From the NCBI RefSeq assembly GCF_016745235.1, contig NZ_JAELVM010000003.1:558001-622000 (forward strand): 64,000 nt of DNA. The letters are read 5' to 3'. The notes under the pieces were generated by a model. The model saw only the letters and a list, made by a program, of their open reading frames with translations, was not told where the DNA came from and did no database searches. This stretch comes from Chryseobacterium endalhagicum. GTDB lineage: Bacteria; Bacteroidota; Bacteroidia; Flavobacteriales; Weeksellaceae. Below are positions 53,207 through 62,075 of this stretch, piece after piece. Made by a program: the position numbers and the translations under genes. Positions within the stretch are counted from its first letter, which is position 1; each line of letters starts with the position of its first letter.

Positions 53207-55465
53207 TTACTTTTTGATGATCAGTTTCTTGGAAATTTTCTGACCGTCTTTTTCTACCTGAATAAGGTACACTCCTGAAGGAAGGTAAGATAAATTAACT
53301 TCTTCACGGATTTTACTGCCTTTAAGCTCTTTTTTAGCATTGACCAGTTTTCCGTCCATCGCAAAAACAGTATACGTCATACCGTTTGAGGCTTCAGTTT
53401 CTATGGTGAAAATTCCTTTTGAAGGGTTAGGATAAATTTTTATTCCTGATTCAGCTTTTTCAGCCTCACTGATTCCCAATGTAGAATTGATGGTGAAGTT
53501 GGTGGTATTCACATTTAAAAATACATTATCAATAGCTTTGATCATAATTCTTGCTGTAGAAGTAGTTCCCAGACCTCCCGGAACATTAAATGCATAAGAA
53601 CCGTTGTTTGGTGTACTGGCTACAAGCGTGTGAGGGAAGGTAAGCCCTCCGTCTTTGGAAAGTAAGATCGTTACGTTGGCTGTATTTACAGGTGCTGCAT
53701 TGGTATTGGCAACGTTCCAGGTAATGGTTTGAGGTGTACCTATATCCCATACAACGCCTGCTGCATTCTGAGAACTTACGGTAAACGGCCCTGCTGCAGT
53801 AGATACGGTAAGCTGGATATCATCACGTCCTGTCTGTCCGCCAACCGGCTTATTATCTCTTACTAATAAAGAGAAATTTAAAGTTCTTGCTACGGTAGAC
53901 AATTTTTCCCATGACTTAGGGTTTGAAGGTGTAATAATGGTTGAATTGTACCCTTCAACAATGGTTGAAAGTTTTGGGAAATATCTTGTTGGAGATGTGG
54001 TAGCCCACAGCGATCTGAACATAGGTCCTACTGTGTTTGCAGGTCTTGGAGGCATGGTAGCAGCACCAAAGTCAATCTGTTCCCAGTTGTAGGTAATTGC
54101 ATCACCATCCGGATCGGAACCTACACCTGTTAAAGCAAATGGGGTTCCCATAGGGATTGTTTTATCCGGTCCTGCATTGGCAGTCGGTTCATTGTTTCCT
54201 GTTGCTGTATTGGCGGCACAGTTTCCTCCTCCGGTAATTCTTGTGTACATTTCACGGATGCTCACGGCATGGAAATAAGCATCACTGTTATTCTGTACAT
54301 TTGGAGAACAGATTCCTGCATATCCCATGATAGAACTTGCACTTCCAGGTTCTACTGAAGTATTGTTATTTCTGTTACAGCCATTATTCTGGGTATGATT
54401 TGCTCCAAACTGGTGTCCCATTTCGTGTGCTACGTAATCAATCACAAAGGGATCTCCTACAGGAACTGCTGAACCTGTAACGCCTCCCGCTTTTACGCTG
54501 CCACATACAGAAGGGGTATACGCCAATCCGTTATCATTCCCTTGAGTAGCCTGGAAGAATACGTGTCCCAGATCATAATTATTAACCCCGATCGCATTAT
54601 TGGTTACTACAACGTTTTCATCAATCATCTGATAGGCATCCAGCGCATCAAAGGTATCTACAGAAGTGAAAAATAACAGATCCGTATTGGCTATAAGCTG
54701 TAAAGACACAGAAATTTCATTTTCAAATACCTGGTTAAGTCTTGCTACCGCCAAATTAACCGCAGCAAGTACAGCCGCTTTTTTCTGGGCATCAGTTCCG
54801 GCACCTACACCAGCCTGCTGTGCTGTATAAGTGGTATATTCCGTTGTGGTACTGATAGCCAGACGGTATCTGCGCATCAAACCGTCTACAACCGTTTTAC
54901 CCTGTATATTGGGAGCCAGGTCGGCCAAAGGAGAATCTCCTTTAAACAGACAGTCAAAACGGCTTTGTGAAGTGGCATTTTTACGGTCATATACCATATA
55001 GGTCTTGTTATCTTTGGAATAGGAATCTATATAATACATTCCTTTTATTCCTCTCACTACCGCATTCAATCCAAAGTACGGATCGTAGGTAAATCTGATA
55101 TTGGTGGCAGGATCTCCTACTTTCTGCCCCATATAAGATCTTATGTCGGAATATCTTGACTGTAAATCAGGATGCATGGTAGATGCTTCAAATACTTCAT
55201 AGGTATCGAATGTTCCCTGATCATTCGGGAATTTCACAAGAATACCCTTTTCTGAAGTAAGTCTGTTTCTGTCAGGTGCCAGATTAAGCTGGTGTTTCAG
55301 TTCATCTGTATTCAAACTGACCAACTGGTATTCTGAAGTTCTTACATTTCTTTCTCTTGTTTCTTTCACGGTTTTATCTGTGGTCCTGCTCCACGTGTTC
55401 TGCTGGGCTGCAGCTGTTCCCGAAAGAAGCACAAGACTCGTCAGAAATAATAGTTTTTGTCTCAT
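53207..55465 (-). CDS. Secreted reprolysin-like metalloprotease with T9SS signal, no P domain
   Basis: 752 residues. Signal peptide (1-20, GTAAA), propeptide-like region, catalytic domain with HEMGHQFGANH (347-357) and SSIMGYAG Met-turn, a beta-sandwich linker (ANAGPDKTIPMGTPFALTG) and a type A T9SS tail (IYPNPSKGIFTIETEAS-type to LIIKK). It is a distant relative of the array at 20-29 kb but lacks their P domain. Starts 7 bases after the upstream small lipoprotein gene, so the two are probably one transcript. Confidence 0.9.
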   Translation of the reverse strand: MRQKLLFLTSLVLLSGTAAAQQNTWSRTTDKTVKETRERNVRTSEYQLVSLNTDELKHQLNLAPDRNRLTSEKGILVKFPNDQGTFDTYEVFEASTMHPDLQSRYSDIRSYMGQKVGDPATNIRFTYDPYFGLNAVVRGIKGMYYIDSYSKDNKTYMVYDRKNATSQSRFDCLFKGDSPLADLAPNIQGKTVVDGLMRRYRLAISTTTEYTTYTAQQAGVGAGTDAQKKAAVLAAVNLAVARLNQVFENEISVSLQLIANTDLLFFTSVDTFDALDAYQMIDENVVVTNNAIGVNNYDLGHVFFQATQGNDNGLAYTPSVCGSVKAGGVTGSAVPVGDPFVIDYVAHEMGHQFGANHTQNNGCNRNNNTSVEPGSASSIMGYAGICSPNVQNNSDAYFHAVSIREMYTRITGGGNCAANTATGNNEPTANAGPDKTIPMGTPFALTGVGSDPDGDAITYNWEQIDFGAATMPPRPANTVGPMFRSLWATTSPTRYFPKLSTIVEGYNSTIITPSNPKSWEKLSTVARTLNFSLLVRDNKPVGGQTGRDDIQLTVSTAAGPFTVSSQNAAGVVWDIGTPQTITWNVANTNAAPVNTANVTILLSKDGGLTFPHTLVASTPNNGSYAFNVPGGLGTTSTARIMIKAIDNVFLNVNTTNFTINSTLGISEAEKAESGIKIYPNPSKGIFTIETEASNGMTYTVFAMDGKLVNAKKELKGSKIREEVNLSYLPSGVYLIQVEKDGQKISKKLIIKK

Positions 55466-55472
55466 AATTTAT

Positions 55473-55949
55473 TTAAATAGTGGTTAATTTAATTTTTTTA
55501 GGACTGTCCATGATTTTCAGGATTAATATAGGATTCGATTGCTTCTTCTCCGCATATTCCTGATTTTCAATTTCTTTATAAAAAACATTCAGAGTAGATC
55601 CGTCTGTTTCCAGTTTTTCTATTTCAAGGTCTCCGTTCTGTACTTTTTTCAATTTCGGTTTCAGGACCAGAAAATATTCTCCTTCTTCTAAAACGGGTAT
55701 GGGCGCAGATCTGGAATATCGGGAATCATTGAATTTCATGTAGAGTTCTTTAATTCCTTTGGTAGAAGTTATGACCGTATATTCATCGAGATCATGATTA
55801 GAGTTTAATCTTCTTATTTCAGTGAATTCTACTTTTTGAGAAATTTTACTTTCCTGATTCATTGGTGAAATACTTTTATATTCGGCACAATTAAGCACTA
55901 AAAAGTTAGAAAAATTCAATAAAATAAAACATTTAATATATAAACCCAT
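55473..55949 (-). CDS. Small lipoprotein upstream of a secreted protease
   Basis: 158 residues. N-terminal hydrophobic stretch ending LVLNC (Cys21), so a probable lipoprotein; the rest is a predicted beta-rich domain with no family I recognise. It lies 7 bases before the protease gene and shares its transcript. Position suggests a partner, chaperone or inhibitor of the protease, but nothing in the sequence shows this. The ATG lies only about 6 bases past the -7 element. Confidence 0.75.
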   Translation of the reverse strand: MGLYIKCFILLNFSNFLVLNCAEYKSISPMNQESKISQKVEFTEIRRLNSNHDLDEYTVITSTKGIKELYMKFNDSRYSRSAPIPVLEEGEYFLVLKPKLKKVQNGDLEIEKLETDGSTLNVFYKEIENQEYAEKKQSNPILILKIMDSPKKIKLTTI

Positions 55950-55954
55950 AATTA

Positions 55955-55962
55955 CAAATATA
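55955..55962 (-). promoter_or_regulatory. -7 element, near-leaderless start
   Basis: TATATTTG on the minus strand; its last base is 6 bases from the ATG at 55949. No clear -33 element. Confidence 0.5.
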
Positions 55963-56249
55963 GAAATTATTTAAACACAATCACTTAATTTAAGTTATCA
56001 TTTTTCACAATAAAGATCTAAAAATGAGACAATAAGAATCAAATGATGATCTCATCTTTTTTAAATATTCAAAATCATAACACACTATGATTAACAGGAT
56101 AAAATGCCAGACGTAATTTGTAAAACAATTGTAAAACAAATACAAAATACTGGTTTTAAACCACTTAATATTTTACCAGAACAATACTTTGCATTTACAA
56201 AAACCTGTCCCCGATCCCCGCTAATTTTACTTCATCAAAAATTAATGTT
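55963..56249. other. AT-rich divergent intergenic region
   Basis: No ORF, repeat or strong hairpin seen. A weak -7-like TACTTTG at 56185-56191 could serve the DUF4349 gene, leaving a leader of about 55 bases. Confidence 0.5.
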
Positions 56250-57200
56250 ATGAAAAAGTTCATATTACTGGTTGCTTTATCAAGCACTTTCATTATGTGT
56301 AAAAAGGGAGAAGCTGCAAAATCCCAAATCGAGGATACTTTACATGCTGCAGACAGTGCGGCTTCGGCTGTAACAGAAGCCGCGAATGATATTAACAGTA
56401 CCGCCAGCAAGGTTCTGGATTCTGCTAATATTAAAATAAAAGACTTTGAAGATACTAAAGGCGAGATTCAGCAGAAAATAGACAACACTTCCAAAATGGT
56501 AGATTCGATATCCGATAAAATTTCATCTATAAAACTGGAATCGAAGATCGAAAAGAAGGATTCCACAGAGAAAAAAGCTGAAAAGATTGTTGTGAATGTA
56601 CCTGCTCCCAAAGTGATCAAAGAAACCAAAGTAGTTTATAAGGACAAGCCACAGAATGACAGCTACGAACTTAAAAATAAAATGGTGAAAACCGGTATTC
56701 TTTCCGTAAAAGCTGATAACGCGGAAACCGTAAAAGAACTTGTAAGAGAAGAGACGATAAGAAATAACGGATATGTAAAGGGTGAAGAACTGTCCTATAT
56801 TACAGCAGAAACCGCCAACAGAGATTCTTCTTATCCTGAAAACAGTCAGCGAGTATATTATATGGATATTAAAGTTCCTATCCGGAATTTTGATCAATTA
56901 ATGAATGACCTGAGCAATATCGGGGATATTGAAACGAAAAACATACAGGTTTCCGGAAACAATTATGTAGATAATACCCTGTGCACGATAACCATGACCC
57001 TTACCGATCAATCTGACTCTGAAAAGGAACCTAAAAACTTCGGCGAAAAATCACTGGCTGCTATATCTTCCGGCTGGGACGTGATCACTTCTATCTTTCT
57101 TTTCCTGCTTCCGCTATGGCCTTTATTCCTGATTGCCGGAATCGGATATTATTTTTATAAGAAAAGAAGCAAAAAAACGACTGATGACCATCCTCAATAA
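56250..57200 (+). CDS. DUF4349-like membrane-anchored protein
   Basis: 316 residues. A short signal ends FIMC (Cys17, possible lipid site), then an Ala/Ser-rich and charged helical region (about 25-130) and a DUF4349-like core (MVKTGILSVKADNAETVKELV, QRVYYMDIKVPIRNFDQLMNDLSNIGDIETKNIQVSGNNYVD over two motifs). A C-terminal helix (about 283-303, FLFLLPLWPLFLIAGIGYYF) and basic tail place it in a membrane. Function unknown. Confidence 0.82.
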   Translation: MKKFILLVALSSTFIMCKKGEAAKSQIEDTLHAADSAASAVTEAANDINSTASKVLDSANIKIKDFEDTKGEIQQKIDNTSKMVDSISDKISSIKLESKIEKKDSTEKKAEKIVVNVPAPKVIKETKVVYKDKPQNDSYELKNKMVKTGILSVKADNAETVKELVREETIRNNGYVKGEELSYITAETANRDSSYPENSQRVYYMDIKVPIRNFDQLMNDLSNIGDIETKNIQVSGNNYVDNTLCTITMTLTDQSDSEKEPKNFGEKSLAAISSGWDVITSIFLFLLPLWPLFLIAGIGYYFYKKRSKKTTDDHPQ

Positions 57201-57371
57201 AAAGGAATTCACCGAAAGAAGGATTTTTTAATATTATTTTAATGACGATGAAAAATTAAACCCGCTACTTCTTCTTATATTTATCACCATAAGGAAAAGC
57301 TTTATTTCCCTATGAATTTAAACAGAGAATGATAATATCTCATATATTATTAAATTAAGTGGTTTGTAAAA

Positions 57372-57399
57372 AGAAAGGCTCCCGATCGGGAGCCTTTCT
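57372..57399. terminator. Perfect 28-base palindromic terminator
   Basis: AGAAAGGCTCCCGA and its exact complement, directly after the stop of the leftward 121-residue gene and 170 bases after the DUF4349 gene. Confidence 0.88.
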
Positions 57400-57402
57400 C
57401 TA

Positions 57403-57768
57403 TTATTTCATATTCACTACTTTGTCTACAATAAACTTTGTGTTTCCTCTCCACGGAAGTGCTCCGTTGTATTCTTTGTAATGAAGATCAAAAGTTTTGC
57501 CGCTGTTGGTTTCCAGCTGCTTAAAAATCTCAGGATCTTCTACAGAAAATTCAAATTCGTAGCTTGTAATGGTTCCGGTTTTACCTTTTCCAAAGCCTTC
57601 CTGGATGAGTTTTCCTTCATAGGTTTTGAAGACATAGCCCTTTTTCATGGCATAATTCAGATAACCGGATTTTACCCCTTCCCCAAAAACGAAATAGTAT
57701 TTATACCATACTACTACGCCTATCAGGAGAAGAACTACGCCGAGGCTGATCCACAAAGTTTTTTTCAT
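57403..57768 (-). CDS. Small membrane-anchored protein of unknown function
   Basis: 121 residues. One N-terminal helix (4-22), then a compact domain (KSGYLNYAMKKGYVFKTYEGKLIQEGFGKG, ending HYKEYNGALPWRGNTKFIVDKV). I do not assign a family. The conserved-looking ALPWRG motif and frequent Gly suggest a folded exported domain. It follows the acyl-CoA dehydrogenase gene by 23 bases in the same direction, so they may share a transcript. Confidence 0.8.
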   Translation of the reverse strand: MKKTLWISLGVVLLLIGVVVWYKYYFVFGEGVKSGYLNYAMKKGYVFKTYEGKLIQEGFGKGKTGTITSYEFEFSVEDPEIFKQLETNSGKTFDLHYKEYNGALPWRGNTKFIVDKVVNMK

Positions 57769-57791
57769 AAGAAGTGTGTTTACTATTCAGT

Positions 57792-58931
57792 TTATTTTGC
57801 AATACTTCTGGAGATCACAATTTTCTGGATCTCGGAAGTACCTTCATAGATCTGCGTGATCTTCGCATCTCTCATCATTCTTTCTACGTGGTATTCTTTC
57901 ACGTATCCGTATCCTCCGTGGATCTGTACTGCTTCAATAGTAGTATCCATCGCCACCTGAGAAGCATATAATTTTGCCATTGCTCCGCTTTCAGAAATAT
58001 CTTTACCGGCATCTTTTTCACATGCAGCTTTGAAACATAACATTCTTGCAGCCGTGATCTGGGTAGCCATATCCGCTAATTTAAATGCAATAGCCTGGTG
58101 GTTGATGATCTCTGTTTTGAACGCTTTTCTTGTTTTAGCATATTTTAAAGCCAATTCATAAGCCCCTGAAGCGATACCTAAAGCCTGGGAAGCAATCCCG
58201 ATTCTACCGCCGTTCAATACAGCCATAGCAAAATTGAATCCAAAACCGTCTTCTCCGATTCTGTTTTCTTTTGGTACTTTTACATTGTTGAAGATCAAAG
58301 AGTGTGTATCACTTCCTCTGATTCCCAATTTATCTTCTTTCACCCCTACTTCAAAACCTTCCCATCCTCTTTCTACGATGAACGCATTGATTCCTTTGTG
58401 CTTTTTCTCAGGATCTGTCTGTGCAATTACGATATAGTAAGAAGCTGTCCCACCATTGGTGATCCAGTTTTTGATCCCGTTTAAAAGGTAATAATCTCCT
58501 TTGTCTTCTGCTGTTGTTTTCTGAGAAGTAGCATCAGAACCTGCTTCAGGCTCAGATAATGCAAAAGCTCCGATCACTTTTCCGCTTGCAAGAGGTGTAA
58601 GGTATTTCACTTTCTGCTCTTCGGAAGCAAATTTTTCAAGACCTGCACATACCAGTGAGTTGTTTACAGACATTACAACAGCTGCAGAAGCATCTATTTT
58701 TGCAATCTCCTCCATCGCCAAAACATAAGAAACGCTGTCCATACCAGCACCTCCGTATTTAGGATCTACCATCATTCCCAAAAGACCCATCTCACCCATT
58801 TTCTTCACCTGTTCTGTAGGAAATTTCTGGTCGCGGTCTCTTTCGATAACTTCGGGTAATAGTTCATTTTGTGCAAAATCTCTTGCAGCCTGCTGAATCA
58901 TCAGCTGTTCTTCCGATAAATTAAAGTCCAT
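57792..58931 (-). CDS. Acyl-CoA dehydrogenase
   Basis: 379 residues, short-chain (butyryl-CoA type) length. FAD and substrate motifs FALSEPEAGSDA, NGIKNWITNGG, QIHGGYGYVKEYHVERMMRDAKI and the catalytic base Glu363 in YEGTSEIQKIVISR are present. It performs the first step of beta-oxidation (or of branched amino acid breakdown). The acyl-CoA ligase gene stands divergently next to it, which fits fatty acid use. Confidence 0.95.
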   Translation of the reverse strand: MDFNLSEEQLMIQQAARDFAQNELLPEVIERDRDQKFPTEQVKKMGEMGLLGMMVDPKYGGAGMDSVSYVLAMEEIAKIDASAAVVMSVNNSLVCAGLEKFASEEQKVKYLTPLASGKVIGAFALSEPEAGSDATSQKTTAEDKGDYYLLNGIKNWITNGGTASYYIVIAQTDPEKKHKGINAFIVERGWEGFEVGVKEDKLGIRGSDTHSLIFNNVKVPKENRIGEDGFGFNFAMAVLNGGRIGIASQALGIASGAYELALKYAKTRKAFKTEIINHQAIAFKLADMATQITAARMLCFKAACEKDAGKDISESGAMAKLYASQVAMDTTIEAVQIHGGYGYVKEYHVERMMRDAKITQIYEGTSEIQKIVISRSIAK

Positions 58932-59174
58932 AAAAAAATAATAATTAGATAGGCGTAAATTTACACTTTTTAACGAAATCTGAAAATATAAATAGAAGTT
59001 AGAGATGAGAAGTTAGAAGTTAGAGCCGGAGCCTTCAAATTTTAGGAGTACAACCAATGGAAAGTCCCGGATATTATGGCAGGCATTCAATTAATTCCCA
59101 ATTAATCATTTCTGGTTACTACAATTAAAAAAAATGCTTATATTTAAAATTCTTTAAAAATTGCTTAAAAAATC

Positions 59175-60953
59175 ATGACGATCAAAAGATTATTCGATAT
59201 TCCACAGTACGCTTTAGAAAAATTTCCTAAAACGGATATGTTTGTGACGAAATATCAGGGCGAATGGAAAAAAACTTCTACACTGGAGTTTATCAACCAG
59301 GGAAATAAGATATCAAGGGGGCTTTTAAAACTGGGTATTAAGCCTGGAGATAAGATTGCCTTGATCACTACCAATTCCCGTACGGAATGGGCTGTTATGG
59401 ATCTGGGGCTGTCTCAGATCGGTGTGGTTTCCGTGCCTGTATATCCGAGTATTTCTGCTGAAGATTATGAATTTATCTTTAATAATGCTGAAATACAGTA
59501 CTGCTTTGTGTCAGATAAGGAACTTCTTACGAAGGTGATGAAAGTAAAACACAATATTCCTTCTCTACAGGGTATTTTTACTTTCGATACTATCAGCGGA
59601 GCAGCCAACTGGAGAGAAATTCTGGATCTGGGTGAAGATGACTCAACTCAAATTGAGGTAGAAGACCTTTCCAACGCGATCAATTCTGAAGACCTTGCTA
59701 CTATTATTTATACTTCCGGAACCACGGGAAGGCCAAAAGGGGTCATGCTTACGCATCACAATATTGTTTCGAACGTTCTGGGTTCAATTCCAAGAATTCC
59801 AAAGAGAAAAGGTCTTGATTATAAGGATTCGAGAGCGTTAAGCTTCCTTCCGATCTGCCATATTTTTGAAAGAATGCTTTTCTATCTGTACCAGTACAAT
59901 GGTTTTTCCATCTATTTTGCCGAAAGTATTGACAAAATGGGCGAAAACATCAAGGAAGTGAAGCCTCAATATATGACGGTAGTACCGAGATTGGTAGAAA
60001 AAGTTTACGATAAAATCTATAACACAGGATCGTCTGCGGGCGGCCTGAAATCCAAAATATTCTTCTGGGCACTGAATCTGATCACCAAAAAGAAAACCAT
60101 TTCAAAACCATCCGGACTGCAGGAAATCATTGCAGATAAACTGGTATTTTCCAAGTGGAGAGAAGGTTTGGGTGGCGAAATCGTGACATTGGTTTCCGGT
60201 TCTGCAGCTTTGTCTACAAGATTAAATATGATGTTCCAGAATGCCGGAATTCCTATTCTGGAAGGCTATGGATTGACAGAGACTTCTCCCGTAATCGCTG
60301 TGAACAGTTTTGATAAAATGAAGGTAGGCACCGTGGGGATTCCATTGGATAATCTACAGGTTAAGATCCAGGAAGATGGTGAAATTACGGTAAAAGGACC
60401 GTCTATTTTCAAAGGTTATTTTAAAAATGAAGAAATGACCAAAGAAGCTTTCACAGAGGACGGCTATTTCAGAACAGGAGATATCGGACATATTGATTCA
60501 GAAGGATTCCTTCAGATCACTGACCGTAAAAAGGAAATGTTCAAAACTTCAGGCGGAAAATATATCGCTCCGCAAACGATTGAAAATCTGGCGAAAGCAT
60601 CCAAATTCATAGAGCAGATCATGGTGGTAGGTGACGGCGAAAAAATGCCTTGCGCACTGGTACAGCCTGATTTTGAATTTGCTAAAAACTGGGCGATGAG
60701 AAATAACCTGAATATCGGTTCCACCCCTGCTGAGATTGCCAAAAGCCCTGAACTGAAGGAAAGAATTGAGAAAGAAATGGAAGGCATCAACGAACACCTC
60801 GGAAACTGGGAAAAGATCAAAAAAATTGAGCTTACCCCTGAAGTCTGGGCGATTGATACGGGACTCCTTACCCCGACTTTAAAGCTTAAAAGAAAAGCGA
60901 TCAAAGAAAAATTCATGGATCTGTACAATAAAATGTACGAACACCACGATTAA
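59175..60953 (+). CDS. Long-chain fatty acid-CoA ligase (AMP-forming)
   Basis: 592 residues. AMP-binding motif YTSGTTGRPKGVMLTH (from 179), YGLTETSPVI, GYFRTGDIGHID and DRKKEMFKTSGGKYIAPQTIE identify an acyl-CoA synthetase of the FadD15/FAA1 kind. It activates long fatty acids with ATP and CoA. Divergent to the acyl-CoA dehydrogenase; the gap (58932-59174) shows a short AAGTTAG repeat run and no clear promoter. Confidence 0.95.
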   Translation: MTIKRLFDIPQYALEKFPKTDMFVTKYQGEWKKTSTLEFINQGNKISRGLLKLGIKPGDKIALITTNSRTEWAVMDLGLSQIGVVSVPVYPSISAEDYEFIFNNAEIQYCFVSDKELLTKVMKVKHNIPSLQGIFTFDTISGAANWREILDLGEDDSTQIEVEDLSNAINSEDLATIIYTSGTTGRPKGVMLTHHNIVSNVLGSIPRIPKRKGLDYKDSRALSFLPICHIFERMLFYLYQYNGFSIYFAESIDKMGENIKEVKPQYMTVVPRLVEKVYDKIYNTGSSAGGLKSKIFFWALNLITKKKTISKPSGLQEIIADKLVFSKWREGLGGEIVTLVSGSAALSTRLNMMFQNAGIPILEGYGLTETSPVIAVNSFDKMKVGTVGIPLDNLQVKIQEDGEITVKGPSIFKGYFKNEEMTKEAFTEDGYFRTGDIGHIDSEGFLQITDRKKEMFKTSGGKYIAPQTIENLAKASKFIEQIMVVGDGEKMPCALVQPDFEFAKNWAMRNNLNIGSTPAEIAKSPELKERIEKEMEGINEHLGNWEKIKKIELTPEVWAIDTGLLTPTLKLKRKAIKEKFMDLYNKMYEHHD

Positions 60954-60959
60954 TAATAC

Positions 60960-60991
60960 AAAAGCTGCTTCACAAATGGAGCAGCTTTTTT
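60960..60991 (+). terminator. Terminator of the acyl-CoA ligase gene
   Basis: AAAGCTGCT / AGCAGCTTT stem and T run, 7 bases after the stop. Confidence 0.88.
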
Positions 60992-61041
60992 TATGTCTTT
61001 TGCTATGTTTTGGCTAAAGCCTTTTTCATTATATTAATATT

Positions 61042-61077
61042 TGAGAACGGGCTAAAGCCCGTTCCTATTGAATATTT
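61042..61077 (+). repeat. REP-like element, second type, copy 1
   Basis: GAACGGGCTAAAGCCCGTTC hairpin (61045-61064; 9-bp arms) followed by CTATTGAATATTT. A degenerate GGCTAAAGCC core stands just upstream at 61012-61021. The 343-base gap 60954-61296 holds these repeats and two terminators, and no ORF. Confidence 0.9.
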
Positions 61078-61134
61078 CAGTTGTATCTACGAAACCTGCT
61101 GTTTCTGAATATTGAAAATGATAACTATTTTCTG

Positions 61135-61170
61135 TGAGAACGGGCTAAAGCCCGTTCCTATTGAATATTT
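61135..61170 (+). repeat. REP-like element, second type, copy 2
   Basis: 36 bases identical to copy 1, 93 bases downstream. The sequence before it (ATATTGAAAATGATAACTAT near 61109) resembles the flank of the first REP-like type, read inverted. Confidence 0.9.
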
Positions 61171-61245
61171 TCCACGCTATGAGATCTGTGTAATCGGCTA
61201 AATCTGCGGGAGATAAAAAAATATTTCCATTTTTCCGGATAACAA

Positions 61246-61275
61246 AAAAAGTGCTTCATTTCTGAAGCACTTTTT
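61246..61275 (-). terminator. Terminator of the Nif3 - coiled-coil gene pair
   Basis: AAAGTGCTTCA - TTTC - TGAAGCACTTT with A/T runs, 21 bases after the stop. Confidence 0.88.
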
Positions 61276-61296
61276 AATATTATTTACGAATTGTAA

Positions 61297-62073
61297 TTAG
61301 AATTTAATTACAGATTTCATTTTGTCGTTTTCTTCCATTACCAACTCATCATCAACAAGGATTTTCCCAGAGTGCTCATCAATAATGATTTTCTTTCTTT
61401 GCGCGATCTCCATCTGCTTTTGAGGAGGAATGGTGAAGAATGATCCTTTCGGAGCTCCTCTTTCCAATCCTACTACAGCTAATCCATTGATAGAGCTTTT
61501 TCTGATTCTGTTATATGAAGAAAGCAATCTTTCGTCAATTTTACCGGCAAACTCTTTAGACTGCTCAATTAAGTATTCTTCTTCTTTCTGAGTTTCAGAG
61601 ATAAGACCATCCAATTCTTCTTTTTTGAATTTCAAATGGTTTTTCAAATCACTGATTTTGTCGTTAAGCTCGCTTAAAGTTTCATTTTTGTGAGCAATTT
61701 TAGCTCCGAATTCTTTAATTCTCTTTTCAGCAAGCTGAATTTCAAGATCCTGGAACTCCATTTCTTTTCCTAATGCTTCAAACTCTTTATTGTTTCTTAC
61801 ATTATCCTGCTGAGATTTGTATTTTTCAATTAAAGTTTTTGCATGGTTAATCACTTCATGCTTGGTTTTGATCTGATCGTCCTGATCTTTGATGTCTGCA
61901 TGAAATTTTTCAGCTCTCTTCTCAAGTCCTTCAATCTCAATTTCAAGATCTTCAACTTCAATTGGCAATTCTCCTCTGGTATTTCGGATTTCATCCAATC
62001 TTGAATCAATGATCTGCAAATCGTATAAAGCTCTTAATTTTTCTTCAACTGAAATATCGTTGGTTTTTGCCAT
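61297..62073 (-). CDS. Coiled-coil C4 zinc-ribbon family protein that has lost all cysteines
   Basis: 258 residues. A long alpha-helical coiled coil (about 8-180) followed by the family's ribbon region. In relatives this end carries CGGC-type and CxxC zinc sites; here the matching places read RGAPKGSFFTIPPQ (205-218) and DEHSGKILVDDEL (232-244), and the whole protein contains no Cys. The frame is otherwise complete, so this is a natural loss, not a broken gene. It starts 2 bases after nif3, a common pairing in Bacteroidota. Function unknown. Confidence 0.88.
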   Translation of the reverse strand: MAKTNDISVEEKLRALYDLQIIDSRLDEIRNTRGELPIEVEDLEIEIEGLEKRAEKFHADIKDQDDQIKTKHEVINHAKTLIEKYKSQQDNVRNNKEFEALGKEMEFQDLEIQLAEKRIKEFGAKIAHKNETLSELNDKISDLKNHLKFKKEELDGLISETQKEEEYLIEQSKEFAGKIDERLLSSYNRIRKSSINGLAVVGLERGAPKGSFFTIPPQKQMEIAQRKKIIIDEHSGKILVDDELVMEENDKMKSVIKF

Positions 62074-62075
62074 AT

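Noticed and set aside
61297..62073. Zinc-ribbon gene as a pseudogene
   Set aside because: Frame, length, terminator and operon with nif3 are intact; only the Cys positions are changed.
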